Assembly: GCF_030265065.1 (NCBI RefSeq)
Contig: NC_080410.1
Coordinates: 52,496,398-52,560,397 of the forward strand
Direction: 5' to 3'
DNA length: 64,000 nucleotides
Source: Corythoichthys intestinalis
Taxonomy: Eukaryota > Chordata > Actinopteri > Syngnathiformes > Syngnathidae
Below the pieces are notes generated by a model that searched no databases, was not told where the DNA came from, and worked only from the letters and a program-made list of their open reading frames with translations. Shown here in pieces: positions 42,201 through 53,900 of this stretch. Position numbers and translations under genes: made by a program. Each line of letters opens with the position of its first letter. The stretch's first letter is position 1.

Positions 42201-43355
42201 CTGTGAAAGGGATCCACGGATAGAAAGACTTGTAATTCTTAAAGGATAAATGTGAGTTTGTATATTGTGACTAAATATTGCCATCTAGTGTATTTGTTGA
42301 GCTTTCAGTAAATTACACTGTAGCGACTTAACTGTTCTGCCCAAATGCATGATGCGAAGTGGTGCAACCATGACTGTGTGTGGTGGCTGCAAATGCTATA
42401 TCTTCTCTGCGTTGGGTAGACTACAAGGTATTAAGAAAAAGATCAATTCCTGTCATTCTTCCCCACGTCGCTTCCCACAATATTTATAATTGCTGTGGGA
42501 GAGATGACAAAGCTTTTGCCAATTAAAAGCACTGCCCCAATGAATTCTTGTATCTACTCCACTCACTTGACACTGCCTCATCTCTGTGTATAAGTAAAAC
42601 GGCGCCATTGTAGGCTGTTTGCGGCAACCCGTGAATGAGTCGTGCAGCGAATGCGTTAATTGCGACAAATATTTTCACGTGATTAATTTAAAAAAAATAA
42701 TAACCACCCGTTAACGCGATTAATTTGTTAGCTCTACATTTAACAAAACAAAATAAATGCATTCATTTGGGATGAAATGCATAAGTGATGCTACAACAAT
42801 CTAACGATATACTGGCAAGCGGGGTGGCCAACCAATTTATAGGGGTGGCCGTGGCCACCCCCTGGTGGCGCCACTGCAAATACCTCCCCTTGCCACCGAT
42901 TATAAAAGGTTGTAATTCCTACAGTTGCCACTAGATGGCGACAACGCACTTCTGGCATAAGAGCTATGGCCAAACGAAATGAAGGTCTTCAATTAATTTG
43001 ATGTTAAATGGTCATTGAAAATGTCTGATTGATGAATCATTGTTTGTTTGTCTACATGGCTACTTTCTATGCGTTTTTATTCATATGATCATCATTTGCT
43101 GTCTTGAAGGTAGCGCAAATAAACTCAAATGGGGGCTCCCCTCTTCCTAAATTAAGCCATCCCTACATCACGACGTTTGGAGGATGAGAAGTTGCGAATT
43201 ATCGTGTAAGCAAGCAAACAAGCGCTCACCGTGCTGTAGCTTTCCGCCGCTTTTTCGCATTCTCCCTTGAGCAGCAACCAGTCGCCATCCGCCATTAAGT
43301 TGGAGAAAACAGCTGTTGCCTTCGGACTTTTGCACTCAGACCGCGTGTCGGACAT
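36292..43355 (-). CDS. odad4: outer dynein arm docking complex subunit 4 (TTC25), N-terminal half
   Basis: A TPR protein that helps dock outer dynein arms on ciliary doublets. Minus-strand exons are 43,230-43,355, 41,262-41,393, 41,031-41,184, 36,824-36,879 (weakest), 36,634-36,751 and 36,292-36,476. They total 771 nt, 256 aa, with consistent phases. Matches to human ODAD4 from memory include YEKALRDAEASLQEDQ, KAESLYRMGEFESALVFYHR, GIQKAQEAIENAV, YLGEFYEDRRYLEKLLKDE and YLDDCADFWNQQKP. Human ODAD4 continues for several hundred residues of further TPRs after FWxQQKP. Here the frame turns unrelated and stops at 36,292, and no such exons lie before rpl19. So the gene is either truncated or its 3' exons are elsewhere. 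Exon 4 ends in a weak GTCGTC donor. Neighbours dnajc7 and nkiras2 fit human 17q21 order. Confidence 0.85.
36898..37085. repeat. TGCCATTGACGGC-family repeat in odad4 intron 3
   Basis: 'actgccattgacggcgatag' with 'acgtcctatccgttcaaact' and a partly inverted second half ('gttcaaacggatcggacgcc') suggests a folded MITE. Confidence 0.6.
37397..38347 (+). mobile_element. Tc1/mariner element (family C), internally deleted
   Basis: Inverted ends CAGTGCTGCTCAAAAGTTTG and CAAACTTTCGAGCAGCACTG are flanked by TA at 37,395-37,396 and 38,348-38,349. At 951 bp it lacks the N-terminal half of the transposase. A clean plus-strand frame from 37,647 to 38,117 keeps GGGNVKIWACFSSSGPGQL, QHDNDPKHSS (second Asp), SPDLNPIEMLWRDLK (Glu) and the C-terminal SRCERLISHYRNRL. 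So the catalytic half is intact in frame but the DNA-binding half and first Asp region are lost. Confidence 0.9.
38418..40698 (+). mobile_element. Tc1/mariner element (family A) carrying a hAT insertion
   Basis: The left end CAGTGGTATGAAAAAGTATC after TA (38,416-38,417) matches the copy at 2,091. Transposase pieces in several frames include KELSEDLRSMIFDLYKAGKG, GGGSIMIWGCLAISGPGQL, QQGNDPKHRSKS (the Asp of QDND replaced by Gly in part) and SPDLNPIEMLWHDLK. The hAT at 39,607 splits it after that block, and the C-terminal piece resumes at 40,338. The right terminus is degraded near 40,698. Confidence 0.85.
39607..40337 (+). mobile_element. hAT element with BED-type zinc-finger frame, TSD ACCTAAAG
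   Basis: Ends CAGACATGTCCAAAG and TTTGGACACCCCTG pair as inverted repeats. ACCTAAAG at 39,599-39,606 and 40,338-40,345 is a perfect 8-bp duplication. An open frame from ATG 39,850 to 40,144 reads MATITQKKKKK, then CFKDRWKLDYFF, CLICKETVAVFKEFNVRRYY and H, the C-x2-C...H finger that begins hAT-Charlie-like transposases (ZBED/GTF2IRD2 type). The catalytic domain is missing, so it is a 731-bp non-autonomous derivative. Confidence 0.9.
40800..40945. repeat. hAT MITE fragment with CCGATACCGATA words
   Basis: Contains 'aaaaagccgataccgatata' and 'gtggcccggcctataatcgg', the text of the 17,643 family. Termini are lost. Confidence 0.5.
41661..42876. mobile_element. hAT MITE (CAGTGG ends), 1,216 bp including insert, TSD CAAATACC
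   Basis: Left CAGTGGGGCCTCCAGAAATT and right CCCCTGGTGGCGCCACTG are inverted repeats with GGGGTGGCC blocks inside both arms. CAAATACC occurs at 41,653-41,660 and 42,877-42,884. It lies in odad4 intron 1 and hosts another hAT MITE. Confidence 0.9.
41967..42736. mobile_element. hAT MITE, 770 bp, TSD CATTTAAC, nested
   Basis: Starts TAGGGCTGTCAAACTATT and ends CGCGATTAATTTGTTAGCTCTA. CATTTAAC flanks both sides (41,959-41,966 and 42,737-42,744). The interior includes 'ggatccacggatagaaagac' shared with the element at 18,521, so part of a third family lies within. Confidence 0.88.
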
Positions 43356-43659
43356 TTTCAAATGACAATTCCACCTAAAAAGTGGGAGAAAACGAAAGTA
43401 GACGAAGAGGGCGCCCCAATGGCAAGGTAACCTGGCAACCGCCTTAACAATCAGGGCCAACAGCGCCCTCGGCTGGGCGTTCTCACCGGACAGAACATTA
43501 GGTACACTTACTCAATGACAACGATTGAGTTAATTATACACTAACGCACGCACACTATGGAAATATATGTATGCACCTCAAGTTCAAAATATCAACCTTT
43601 GCGTAGATGTAGTATGTTGATTAAACAAATATAAAGCCTATTTTTGGTCATTTTGAAAA

Positions 43660-44035
43660 ACGTATCCAGCCCGCCTCCACATTTGGTCTGGCCTCCTGAA
43701 CAATACCAGAGAGCATTTTGATTTTTTTTTTCCCATAGTGTTATTTATTTCCTGGATTCTTCTGTGAAGAACCCAGAGAGGGTTATTTGGTTATTATCTA
43801 TTTAATCAACAGTGTTATTATATGATATTATATTATTTTTAATTTATTTACTTTTGTTCCGTGAAGAATCCAGAAAGGGGTATTTGATTGTGGCGGTCTT
43901 AAAAACAAAATTTTTTTTACATTTAGGCACTCCTGCAATCGCCACACTTTTTCTGTTACAAACTGGCCCCGGCCCCTCATCAGAGAAGGGAAACGTTATG
44001 TGGCCCTCTCAGGAAAAAGTTTGGGGACCCCTGCC
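43660..44035. repeat. hAT-like fragment ending GGGGACCCCTG
   Basis: 'cagcccgcctccacatttgg' at the left and 'agtttggggacccctgccat' at the right resemble termini of the hAT at 39,607 (GGCCCGGGGGCC and TTTGGACACCCCTG). No clear target duplication. Confidence 0.45.
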
Positions 44036-44084
44036 ATAAATACTTAGCGCCACATAAGAGGAAATCACATTAATATTTGATCAA

Positions 44085-45709
44085 CAGTGCTGGCCAAAAG
44101 TATGGCACCACTACAATTCTGTCAGATAATGCCCAGTTTCTCCCAGAAAATGATTGCGATTACAAATGCTTTAGTGGTAATATCTTCATTTATTTTGCTT
44201 GAAATTAAAAAACACAAAAGAGAATGGGGGGAAAAAATAATCATGATCATTTTACACAAAACTCCAAAAATTGACCAGACAAAAGTATTGGCACCCTTTG
44301 AAAAGTCATGTGATGCTTCTGTCATTTGTGTAATTAACAGCACCTGTTACCTACCTCTGCCACATAACGGGGTGGCAATAACTAGTTAAAATGGATTAAA
44401 GTTGACTCAATCTCTGTCCTGTTTCCTTGTGTGTACCACATTGAGCACGGAGAAAAGAAAGAAGACCAAAGAACTGTCTGAGGACTTGAGAAGCAAAATT
44501 GTGAGGAAGCACGGGCAATCTCAAGTCCATCTCCAAAGACCTGAATGTTCCTGTGTCTACCGTGCACAGTGTCATCAGTAAGTGTAAAGCCCACGGCACT
44601 GTAGCTAACCTCCCTTGCTGTGGACAGACAAAAGATTGTGCGAATGGTGGATAATGAACCTCAACCTCTAACATCCAAACAAGTTCAAGATGTCCCGCAG
44701 TCCAAGGGTACAACAGTTTCAACTCGTACTATCTGTCGGCGTCTGAATGAAAAAGTAGGATACTCAGGAAGACTCCACCTCTGACCCAGAGACATGAAAA
44801 AGCCAGGCTTGAGTTTGCCAAAACTTACCTGAGAAAGCCAAAAATGTTTTCTGGTCAGATGAGACAAAAGTAGAGCTTTTTGGGAAAAGGCTTCAACATA
44901 GTTTACGGGGGAAAAACGAGGCCTTGAAAGAAGAAAAGAACACTGTCCCCACAGTCCATATTCCTTGATGTTTTGGGGTTGCTTTGCTACCTCTGGCACT
45001 GGACTGCTCGACCGTGTGCATGGCATTATGAAGTCTGAAGACTACCAACAAATTTTGCAGCATAATGTAGGGCTCAGTGTGAGAAAGCTGGGTCACCCTC
45101 CGAGGTCACGGGTCTTCCAGCAGGACAATGACTCAAAACAGACTTCAAAAAGCACGAGAAAATGATTTGAGAGAAAGCACTGGGGACTTCTAAAGTGGCC
45201 AGCAATGACTCCAGACTTCACTGATGGATACCAGAAGCGGTTGTTTGGAGTTATTTTGTCTAAAGGTTGTGCTACCATGTATTAGGCCAGGGGTGGGCAA
45301 ACTATTCCACAAAGGGCCGCAGTGGGTGCGGGTTTTTGTTCAAACCCATTAAGAGGACACCTTTTCACCAATCTGGTGCTTTACAAGTCCAATCAGTTGA
45401 TTGCGGTAAGGTGCTTCTTGTTTCTGCTGAAACCTCATTGGTTAAACTGCCTGTGCTGGATCGGTTTTAAGACCAGGACCCACTGCGGCCCTCGAGGACC
45501 GGTTTGCCCACCCGTATTAGGCTGAGGTTGGCAATACTTTTTGCTGGTCCATTTTTGTGTAAAATGATGATTTCATTTTTTTTTCTCCATTCTCTTTTGT
45601 GTTTTTTCATCGCAAGCAAAATAATATTTGTAATTGCAATCATTTTCTGGGAGAAATTGAGCATTATCTGACAGAATTGCAGGGGCGCCAATACTTTTGG
45701 CCAGCAGTG
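44085..45709 (+). mobile_element. Tc1/mariner transposon (family B), second copy
   Basis: Left CAGTGCTGGCCAAAAGTATG and right ATACTTTTGGCCAGCAGTG. TA follows at 45,710-45,711; the left TA has become AA. Degraded plus-strand transposase pieces include [15 protein letters not shown] at 44,458-44,510, [19 protein letters not shown] at 44,965 and QQDNDSKQTSK at 45,118. A small hAT MITE interrupts it. Its intact 45,600-45,660 segment shows where the LTR-like insert entered the sister copy. Confidence 0.87.
45288..45514. mobile_element. small hAT MITE, 227 bp, TSD TATTAGGC
   Basis: Starts CAGGGGTGGGCAAACT and ends GGTTTGCCCACCCG, with the last bases slightly reduced from CCCCTG. TATTAGGC at 45,280-45,287 and 45,515-45,522 is a perfect 8-bp duplication. 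Confidence 0.92.
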
Positions 45710-46149
45710 TATTCCAAAATTTGATGTCCACATGTGTGGACTACAACAGCCAATTATTATTGTAATTATCATTTATATAATGTTTAGTGTTAGGGGAAAA
45801 ATAAAATTGCGCCTTATATAAAGGCATTCATTCGCATTACGTCATAGTTATTTAAAATAACCTTAATTGGACTAAAGATAATTACTATACTACTGCATCT
45901 ATTACAATTAGATTATTGCACAATAAACATAAAATCTGATCAAATCCGAGTTGTGCATAATGTAAAAAAAAGAATAACGAATAAAAGTTAATACACTCAC
46001 ATAAAGCCACCGGAACATAAGGGGCGAATGAAGAGGATGCTGATACACACATACAGTAGAGGTTCTTCCTCTTGCCAAACCAAGCTCTCCTATTTTAATG
46101 CATACATTGCACTACACTCCCCTCACAATCCCATCACGGTGCTGGGTAA

Positions 46150-46900
46150 TGGCTTCCAGCCGGGAACCTGGCAGCCACAGTAATATAGGGTGGTAGGTGG
46201 GTCCTACACTTTATTCCTATGGTGTCGCTCCTGGGGCGTGGCCTCCCCTCTGCCTGTGCTGCTGGCTGCGGGAGTGGGGGGAGGTCGGGGCTCCGATCTT
46301 GCGTCGCCCCGTGGCGGCTCCTCGGCGTCCTCCTGCCTCCGCCTTCCCCTCTCTTCTCTGACTGGGTATCCGCCCTGTGCTCCGTCGCAGGTCACTGACT
46401 GGGCGCCGGTGAATCGGCGGGGTGTTGCCTGCTCCGGCGGGGGACCCTGCCCTGGGCTCAGTGGGCCGCTGGGGGGCCCGTGGCGTGCCGGTTGTGGGGC
46501 TGCGGCTCTTGGGCGGACGGGGGTGGAGGTGGGCGTGGGGTTGGTGGTGCGTCCCCTCTTGCCATCCCTGAAGGCCGGTTGATGGGTGCGCGGGTGGCTC
46601 GGGGGACCACCCTGGATTCCGGGTTGGGGGGGCAGAACAATGGGTCCTTTGCTGAGCTGCGGGAGGAGGGATGGGCTGCGCTGAACCCCCCCGTGCCCGC
46701 CGTCCCTCTCCTAGCTGGCTGGGTGGGGGCCGTGGCCCTGGCTTGGCGCCCGTGTGGCGTCTCCGCTCGTCTGTGTGGCTGTCGCGCCTGGTGGGGCTCG
46801 CGTGCGGCTGGATGTGATGGGGTGCGCTTGGGTGGGGGGGTCCCGGTGCAGCGCAGGGTTGGTCACCAATGGGCTTACACTCAGAAGGGATTCACACGAT
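46150..46900. repeat. GC-rich block between odad4 and dnajc7, unclassified
   Basis: About 750 bp of strongly GC-rich, G-skewed DNA (many GGGG and CTGG words) inside AT-rich surroundings. Long frames on both strands here reflect the lack of AT-rich stops rather than genes. They have no recognisable domain. Borders are fairly sharp at about 46,180 and 46,860. It may be part of an unrecognised repeat or an old CpG island. Confidence 0.45.
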
Positions 46901-47289
46901 TACTGGGACCACAGAGCTGATCACTTAGCTTATAAACTCCCCCAGCCCTGTCCACCTCTTTCAACAGGCCCCCCACATGGTGTCAACCGGAAATACATCT
47001 AGCTGACGATAGCACCAACATATTAGTAGTTAGTGTAGACGTTCAATGTATTTCTTGTAGTTTGTCTTTCTTTTCTTCTGTTCCCCCATAACCCCTTCCT
47101 GTTCACTGCTTTATCATAATAAATGAGGTATGTTGAACGATCACAATGGCAGTATGTCAGACTCTCAAAGTGAAACATTAAAATTGCTCAGACCATCCGG
47201 GCACTGAGACACGCTCTACAGAGGATTCATATTTTGTCTTGTATTTTGCTATAACAACATGGCAAGAAAAGGCAGGGGGAGGCCTCAAC
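46901..47289. other. intergenic DNA downstream of dnajc7, no gene seen
   Basis: No exon or element ends seen. The text 'cccccacatggtgtcaaccg' may continue the repeat to the left. Confidence 0.4.
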
Positions 47290-47295
47290 TTTATT
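47290..47295 (-). terminator. candidate dnajc7 poly(A) signal AATAAA
   Basis: TTTATT on plus, about 705 bp past the dnajc7 stop. It is one reasonable candidate and use of it is unproven. Confidence 0.35.
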
Positions 47296-47999
47296 GACAC
47301 GTTTGATTTCACCAAAATGACAATGAGGTTCAAGTTGAAGACGACCTGGATTTTGTCAATTTCTCTAGGAAGTATGCCTGGACCCAATTTTCATAAACGA
47401 GATTTGAAATATGCTCCACTTCTGTTCATTGTGTTGCATTTTGACAGTGGGAAAATGATACCTTCTTTGTGTTTTTGCTTGGATAACATGATGTGACTGG
47501 CAGCAAAAAACAAAACAAAAAACAAAACAATAAATATCAAAATGACAAAACAAAAAAATCACATATCAACGTGATACATTCCAGTCACATGTGCAACGCA
47601 GCAATCTGTGGATGGCAACGTCAAATATAAAAAATGCGATTTTTATACACACGACAGACACGTGCTCCCGTTGGCGAGGACGCCGTTTCTCCACCGCCCC
47701 TATGAGATACTTCAAATAAGAAAATGGCGGTTTCATGCAGGGCGGGAAGCGGTCTTCGACTTCCTGCGTGGACCCCCTAAAAAGAGTAGCTGCACGACGT
47801 TCACTTCAAAAGGTCTTCCATGTACGGCTATTTTGTGTTGGCTTGCTGTGTGTGTGCGTCTTAAAGTGTGGCTGCATCGAGTCTATGGCGTGGATGACGG
47901 CGACCCGCATCTGCTGGAGGATACAGACGGCAGGTAACGGGGGGAGCGGCGGCGGCGCGCGTCCTGACGTAGCGCCGGACCGGCGGGAAAGCAGACTGT

Positions 48000-50900
48000 T
48001 TAACCGAACTGGAAGAAGAAATTTCCCGGTCCTGATGCTGGAAAGGTAAAACATCATCAATCCGTCGGCCGAATCACATGAACTTATTATCATTGACGGT
48101 GATAAACCTCAAATTTATTTGAGTTGGAATCATGTCTGAGTGCCTCCGATAGTGATTGACATCCAACCTATTTTGTTTGGGAGTTCTGACAGCAAGAGGT
48201 CAAAATGGATTGGATGTCTATCACTGTCAATGGCAGACAATGAGATATTTTTGTCACAACAAGTAGTGTCCCCTGAGGCATTGTTTTGTGTGCAATAATT
48301 AAGAAATGGTCACCAAAAACAGCCAGATTTGAGTGCCCAATTGGTTGGCGTTGACCTTTTAAAATCATATTTAAGACATATTAAGGCCTTAAATTCCTAT
48401 TATTGAATTCAAGACATTGACTTTTTAACCTACGGATACCCTGTTTTAGCTTCACTACTTTTCAAATTGTCGCCTGCATTACAAGTTACTTTCATTTGTG
48501 TGAAATGGATAGTTTCCTTTTTCATGCCTCCAATAAGCCCCATACAACTATACCGTAACTGAGTACTACAGGCAGCAACACGAGTACAAAATTAGGCTGG
48601 TCAACAAGATATTGACCAATAAAAAACCCCACACAGTACAGTAGTTGGCTGTATGCACCTGACCGTTCCTTGAAATCTGCCATTGTGCTAAGTTTTGGAG
48701 TTTTTGCGCTTGTTAAGCTTCTGTTTACAGTGCAGTTCATTTTATTCCTTGTTTGTTCCATTCTGCACAGTTTTAAATGAAACTGAGCAGTTTCATTGAA
48801 TTTTCTGGTTCTCTCTTTGAATATTGACTCAGCAAGTACTTTTCTGCTTTTACTTGAGTAATTTTTTCGCACCAGAATCTGTACTTTTAATGAAGTAAAA
48901 AAATAGTGAGTACCGTAATTTCCCGAATATAAGGCGCACCCGTGTATAATGCGCACCCCAAATTTACTTGTAAAATCTAGGGAAAATTATTGTACCCGTT
49001 TATAACGCGCACCCTAATTTTAGCACCAATAAACAGAAGAATACAAGAAAACAGAGCTTGTGTACAGATACAGAGATGTCATTTTACTGACTGGTGAAAC
49101 ACAGCACAAGCATAGCACATTGGTAGTTCAAAACATTACCGTAAACTGACAATATTTACGGTAATAATATGATTTGACAACTTCTCCAACTTACCAGAAT
49201 CTAGGAGAAAACAAAACAGATGTGACTTTTCTTTTAAAGGCTGCTGTATAACTTGCTCTTTTCCTCATGATGAATAAATGTTTCTTCCATGGATTGATAC
49301 GGTAAAATGAAAGTGAGAACGTAAGTCGGAAATTCGTGAGAGCTCATAGCTGTTATTTGGGTTTGAGTTTCCCGAGGGACCGATATAGTAGACGGACACA
49401 GGAAGTGTGTGTCCTTACATTTGTTATGGTCCGAATTGCGGAGCTGCAATAAACGTCGACTCAAATGAGTTCAAGAAACTAAATTCTGTGCTTTATGAAG
49501 AGTGAAAAAAGCAGAATTTAACACAGACGAAATCATTCGGCCGATTAGAGTGAAGTATTACCGACACAAAACGGTGACGTCACGTACCGTAATGGTCGGC
49601 AACGGGTCGCCGCATACGTTTCTTCAACACAACGTGGCCGTGTCAATGAAAAAAAATCGGTTTGTATATATATATGTAATACATATATATTTCTGTCTCC
49701 ATCCATGTACCCGTTTATAATGCACACCATGAGTTTACAAGTTGATTTTGGGGGAAAAAAGTGCGCGTTATATTCGGGAAATTACGGTACCTCATCCACC
49801 CATGCCTACATGTAAAACTTTAGACATTAATGCAGTCTTTTTGACATGCAAGTCACCATTTCTTATTGCTTTTAAAGCTGTGAGAACAGTAGGAAGGTTG
49901 TTGATCTGTTTCACCATTGTTGTTGAAAGGTAATTACTGTGTGAGTAAGGTAAAAACGCAGTTGATTTTCAGGGCAGATTTGTTCAGTCTATCACAGTCA
50001 ATGAGTGAATAATAAAAGGACTCCGTGCCTACCTTCAAAACTAAAACCTCCGGGACCGCCGAAGAACGCCTTGAAAATATTGTTGGCGTCGAAATCTGGC
50101 GGGAGAGCAGATGTGAGTCCCCGCTGCGCTGAAGAAGTACCGTGCCATGACGGGAGCAGCTTACCGCCCATGTTCATGCCCTCGTCCTCCAGGTCCTGCC
50201 CGCTATCGTAGCGCGACTTTTTCTTGGGGTCCGATAGCACGCTGAAGGCCTCGCCGACCTCCTTGAATTTCTTTTCCTCTTCCTTTTGCACTTCCGCGGT
50301 AGCGCTGCTGTGCCGATCTGCGAGACAGCCGCGGTTAATTGGAGACGGGCGGGCGGGGACGCCGTCGTTTCGGCGACGCACCTGGGTGATGTAAGAGCGC
50401 CCGTTTGCGGTACGCCTTCTTGATCTCCTCCTCGCTGGCGTTCTTGTCCACGCCAAGTACCTTGTAGTAGTCTTTTCGCTTGCTTTTCTTCAGCTCCAGC
50501 TGTGCATGTTTTAGCAGCTGCTTGTGCTCTACGATGCAAAAAAATTCCATAAAAGAAAAAAAAAAAACCACACAAAATGCATAATGATTTATTTTAAAGC
50601 TAGTTAAGTGCAGAATATGAAATAGGAGCCCATTAAGTGGTAATTTGATCCAAAATGACTGTCATCTTGTCCTGCAAAGTGCGCATGTTAACACATTTTT
50701 TTATTTACCGTGCGATAATTTCACTTATTGCATATCGCGACATGCTTAGTTCCAGCCCATAGTGCCTGTCGCAAAAAGTGGTTAGAACTTTTTTTTTTTA
50801 TAAAGAAAGGAGCCACGGAAAAGAGTGAATGCTTAAAACTCAACCTTTGAAGCAAACTAGACTTCAGGTTTCTGCTCCTTACCTTTGGTCTTCTCTGTCT

Positions 50901-53900
50901 GGTAAACCTTCTCGTAGTCGCGAACCGCCTCTTCGTACTGCTCCGTCTCCATGCAGCTGCAAGTTTACAAAAGGCGCGACACTGTAGTGGCGGCGAAGTC
51001 ACGGCGGACAGAGTGAAGGCGTTCGCTACCATTGCGCTCGTCGCAAGTAGGCCTTGATGTAGCTCTCGTCCAGCTTGATGGCCTTCGTGCAGTCTTCGAT
51101 GGCCTGTTCTACTTTCTTCAGCTAAAAAACAAGATCAGTGCTTTCGTCACTACAAAAATAAGCTACCGCAATACGGAAATGCATCGACTTTATGTGTAGT
51201 AGTCATCGCAGCCGACGGCGTGCCAACCTTGGAGCCGACAGTGGCTCTGTTACAGTACAGCTTGGCATTTGTCTTGATGTTGTTGGGATCTATTGTCAGC
51301 GCTTCAGAGTAAAGGACGTAGGCAGCGTCAAAGTTGCCTTCTTTAAAGGCCTTGTTGCCTTCCTCTTTCTTAGCCTTTAGCGCTTTGGCGTTCTGAACAA
51401 AATACGAAAAAGAGCTGGTGTTGGAAAGAGACACTGCAAGTCCGGAACCCTCCAGTAGACTAGGATACCGACCCTACAAGCGAGCCGCGCTTTCTCGTGG
51501 TCCGGAGCCATGCGCAGGGCCTGAACGAAGAACTGGACCGCCTTGTCGATGCAGTCCTCGTAGTACAGGCAAAGGCCGCGCACGTACAGTGCGTCTGCGT
51601 TGGTGGAGTCCATTCTTAAGATGTCACTAAGGGTGTCAAAACAGCAACAGACATTAGCGCCAACACGGGGCTCAAATGAGCCAGTACAAATTGCGGAATA
51701 AACGTGATGAAATCCTCATAATTCATTTTGAAATTCTGGGAAGATAACTTTACTTTAGTATCAATTTCAGGTATCTTATACAACACCAAGGGCGTAGGTT
51801 TGGTCTAAACAGTGATAGGGACGATATCACCGCATAACCTGCATGTACACTTTTTGCTGGGGACAGGACATTAAGACCACACAAACTATTGAACGGATGT
51901 CAGGGCTACATTTGTCATGATTATGAACCTAATTAATTGATAGTTTAAATGATCAATGCAAAATAAATCTGTATTGACTTATACCAACTTTCATGTGTAT
52001 TGGGTTAGGTTATACGTTTGATTCAAACCTTTGTTTTCAAAAAATACAAAAGAAACATTTTCAAGTGCAAGTCCCTTTATGAAAAAAAAACCCACACACA
52101 AAAACGGGGCGCTATCCAAGAATGGGTCCACATCTGGGGGACACTGGAGCACCCCTAGACTCCAACTAAAGCATTGTAATAATATAAAAGTGATTTGGGG
52201 AAAAAATGAATGAAAATAAATCTGAGCTATCCAAGGAGCGATCGACAATGGATGCATACTAGACAAGCCAGACTCAAACCAAAGTACTTTTGGAATTCGG
52301 ATGTGTGATTTTATTTCACATATTTTCTTTTTCCACGTCAGAGTCCCCCTGAAATGGGCCTATTCTTGGATAGCTCCCCGTTTTGTTCATAAAGGGACTT
52401 GCACTCTGAAGTCACCAGCGTAGCATTACCATAATGCACAAAATGCAAACAATGATCCAAATGAGGGACGGCTAGCTTGACCTGGTTGTTTCTTGTGGAG
52501 GCCGGCCTGACCGCAGCAGTTTTGCAGGTTCACACAGTTTAATGTTATGCTAACGCTGATGCAGGTGGGACTTTCAGTAGCAAAATTAGTGGTGTTTCCC
52601 CCAACTCCAAAACAATGACCTCTTTTTACATTACTTACAGTGGCTGCTGCTTGCCAAAAAACACTTCTATGAATCTGTCAGGGCAGTGTGTGTGTCTGTG
52701 TGACGTTGGGGGAGGGGGGTGGGGGGGGGGGGGGGGGGTGATGGACCAGCACATTCAGCAAGTGAAAAGGGATGTAAGTAAATGTAAGTCTGAACAAAAT
52801 GAAAATAATTCAATTACCGTAATTTCCAGACTATAAGTTGCTACTTTTTTTCCCTCATTTTGAATCCTGTGGCTTGTAGTCCAGTGCGGCTTATTTGTTG
52901 ATTTATTTGGGTTACCGGTAATAGATAACACTTTGACAGCTGCGTCATAAAACTGTCATAAGAGTAAGACCGTCATAATTATGGCATGACACCGTCATAG
53001 GCATTACTGAATGCTTATGTCAAGTGTCATCCGGCAACTGATGTATGTCACTAAAGCCTGAGTTATACTTCCGCGTCAGACCTACGCCGTACCCTGATGC
53101 GCACCTCTCGATTTTTGTAACCTTCGCGTCGCGTAGATGCGTATGACGTAGCGAAAACGGACTGTGATTGGTCCGCTCAGACTGTTGTTTCCGGTTTACC
53201 GCGAAAACACCGCCATTGTACAATAGAATCAAACATTGTTTTCTACACGCAAAAATGGACCAAGCCGACGGGAGTATCATCGAACAGCAAGTCTCGTCAA
53301 GAAATTATTATTGTGATTGCCAAATGGCAAGGTCGGCGATCGAAAAAATAAATAAATGGAAGAACCACCGAGACGTGGGTGGTCGGAATCGAGTGGCCAC
53401 ACGAAGCGGTGACCCAGTCGGCCAAAAACTGCCAACTTTTTATCACTTTGTCATCTTTTTGGTTGGTGCACTTCATCATTTACTGTGTACATATGTTTGC
53501 TGTGAGTCTGTGACTTATTTACGTGTCACACTTCAAGTATATAAAGAATAAAGCACAGATTTGGTGTCAAGAGTTGTTTTGATCTTTAATTTTTAATAAC
53601 AGACAGTTCACACACACGATACATCATCACTGATTGAGAGTGCCTCGGTGCTTTTTATGATAACCTTAAAATCAAGCCTCCCAACGCAGTTTGGGAAGTT
53701 CCCTAGACGCCAGAAATCTGCTATGGCTTCCCACTGGCTGGTTGTAGGACACGGCAAACAAATCAGGCTGGAGGGCTTTGCAGACCTTGAACGCAGTGCT
53801 CGACGCCAGTTTGAAGCTAGCCGCCACAGCTAGCTCCCTCCACCCGAGTCTAAAACTCTCTGTGCGGCATCAAAAGTCGGCCAGACCGCCTCGAAACCGT

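Noticed and set aside
46190-46920. Several frames of 60-146 codons in the GC-rich block
   Set aside because: Low-complexity Gly/Ala/Arg-rich text on both strands, expected from base composition; no splice context or domain.
47608-48093. Overlapping frames near the last dnajc7 exon
   Set aside because: The only supported coding piece is the 38-base terminal exon ending GNFFFQFG; the other frames are shadows.
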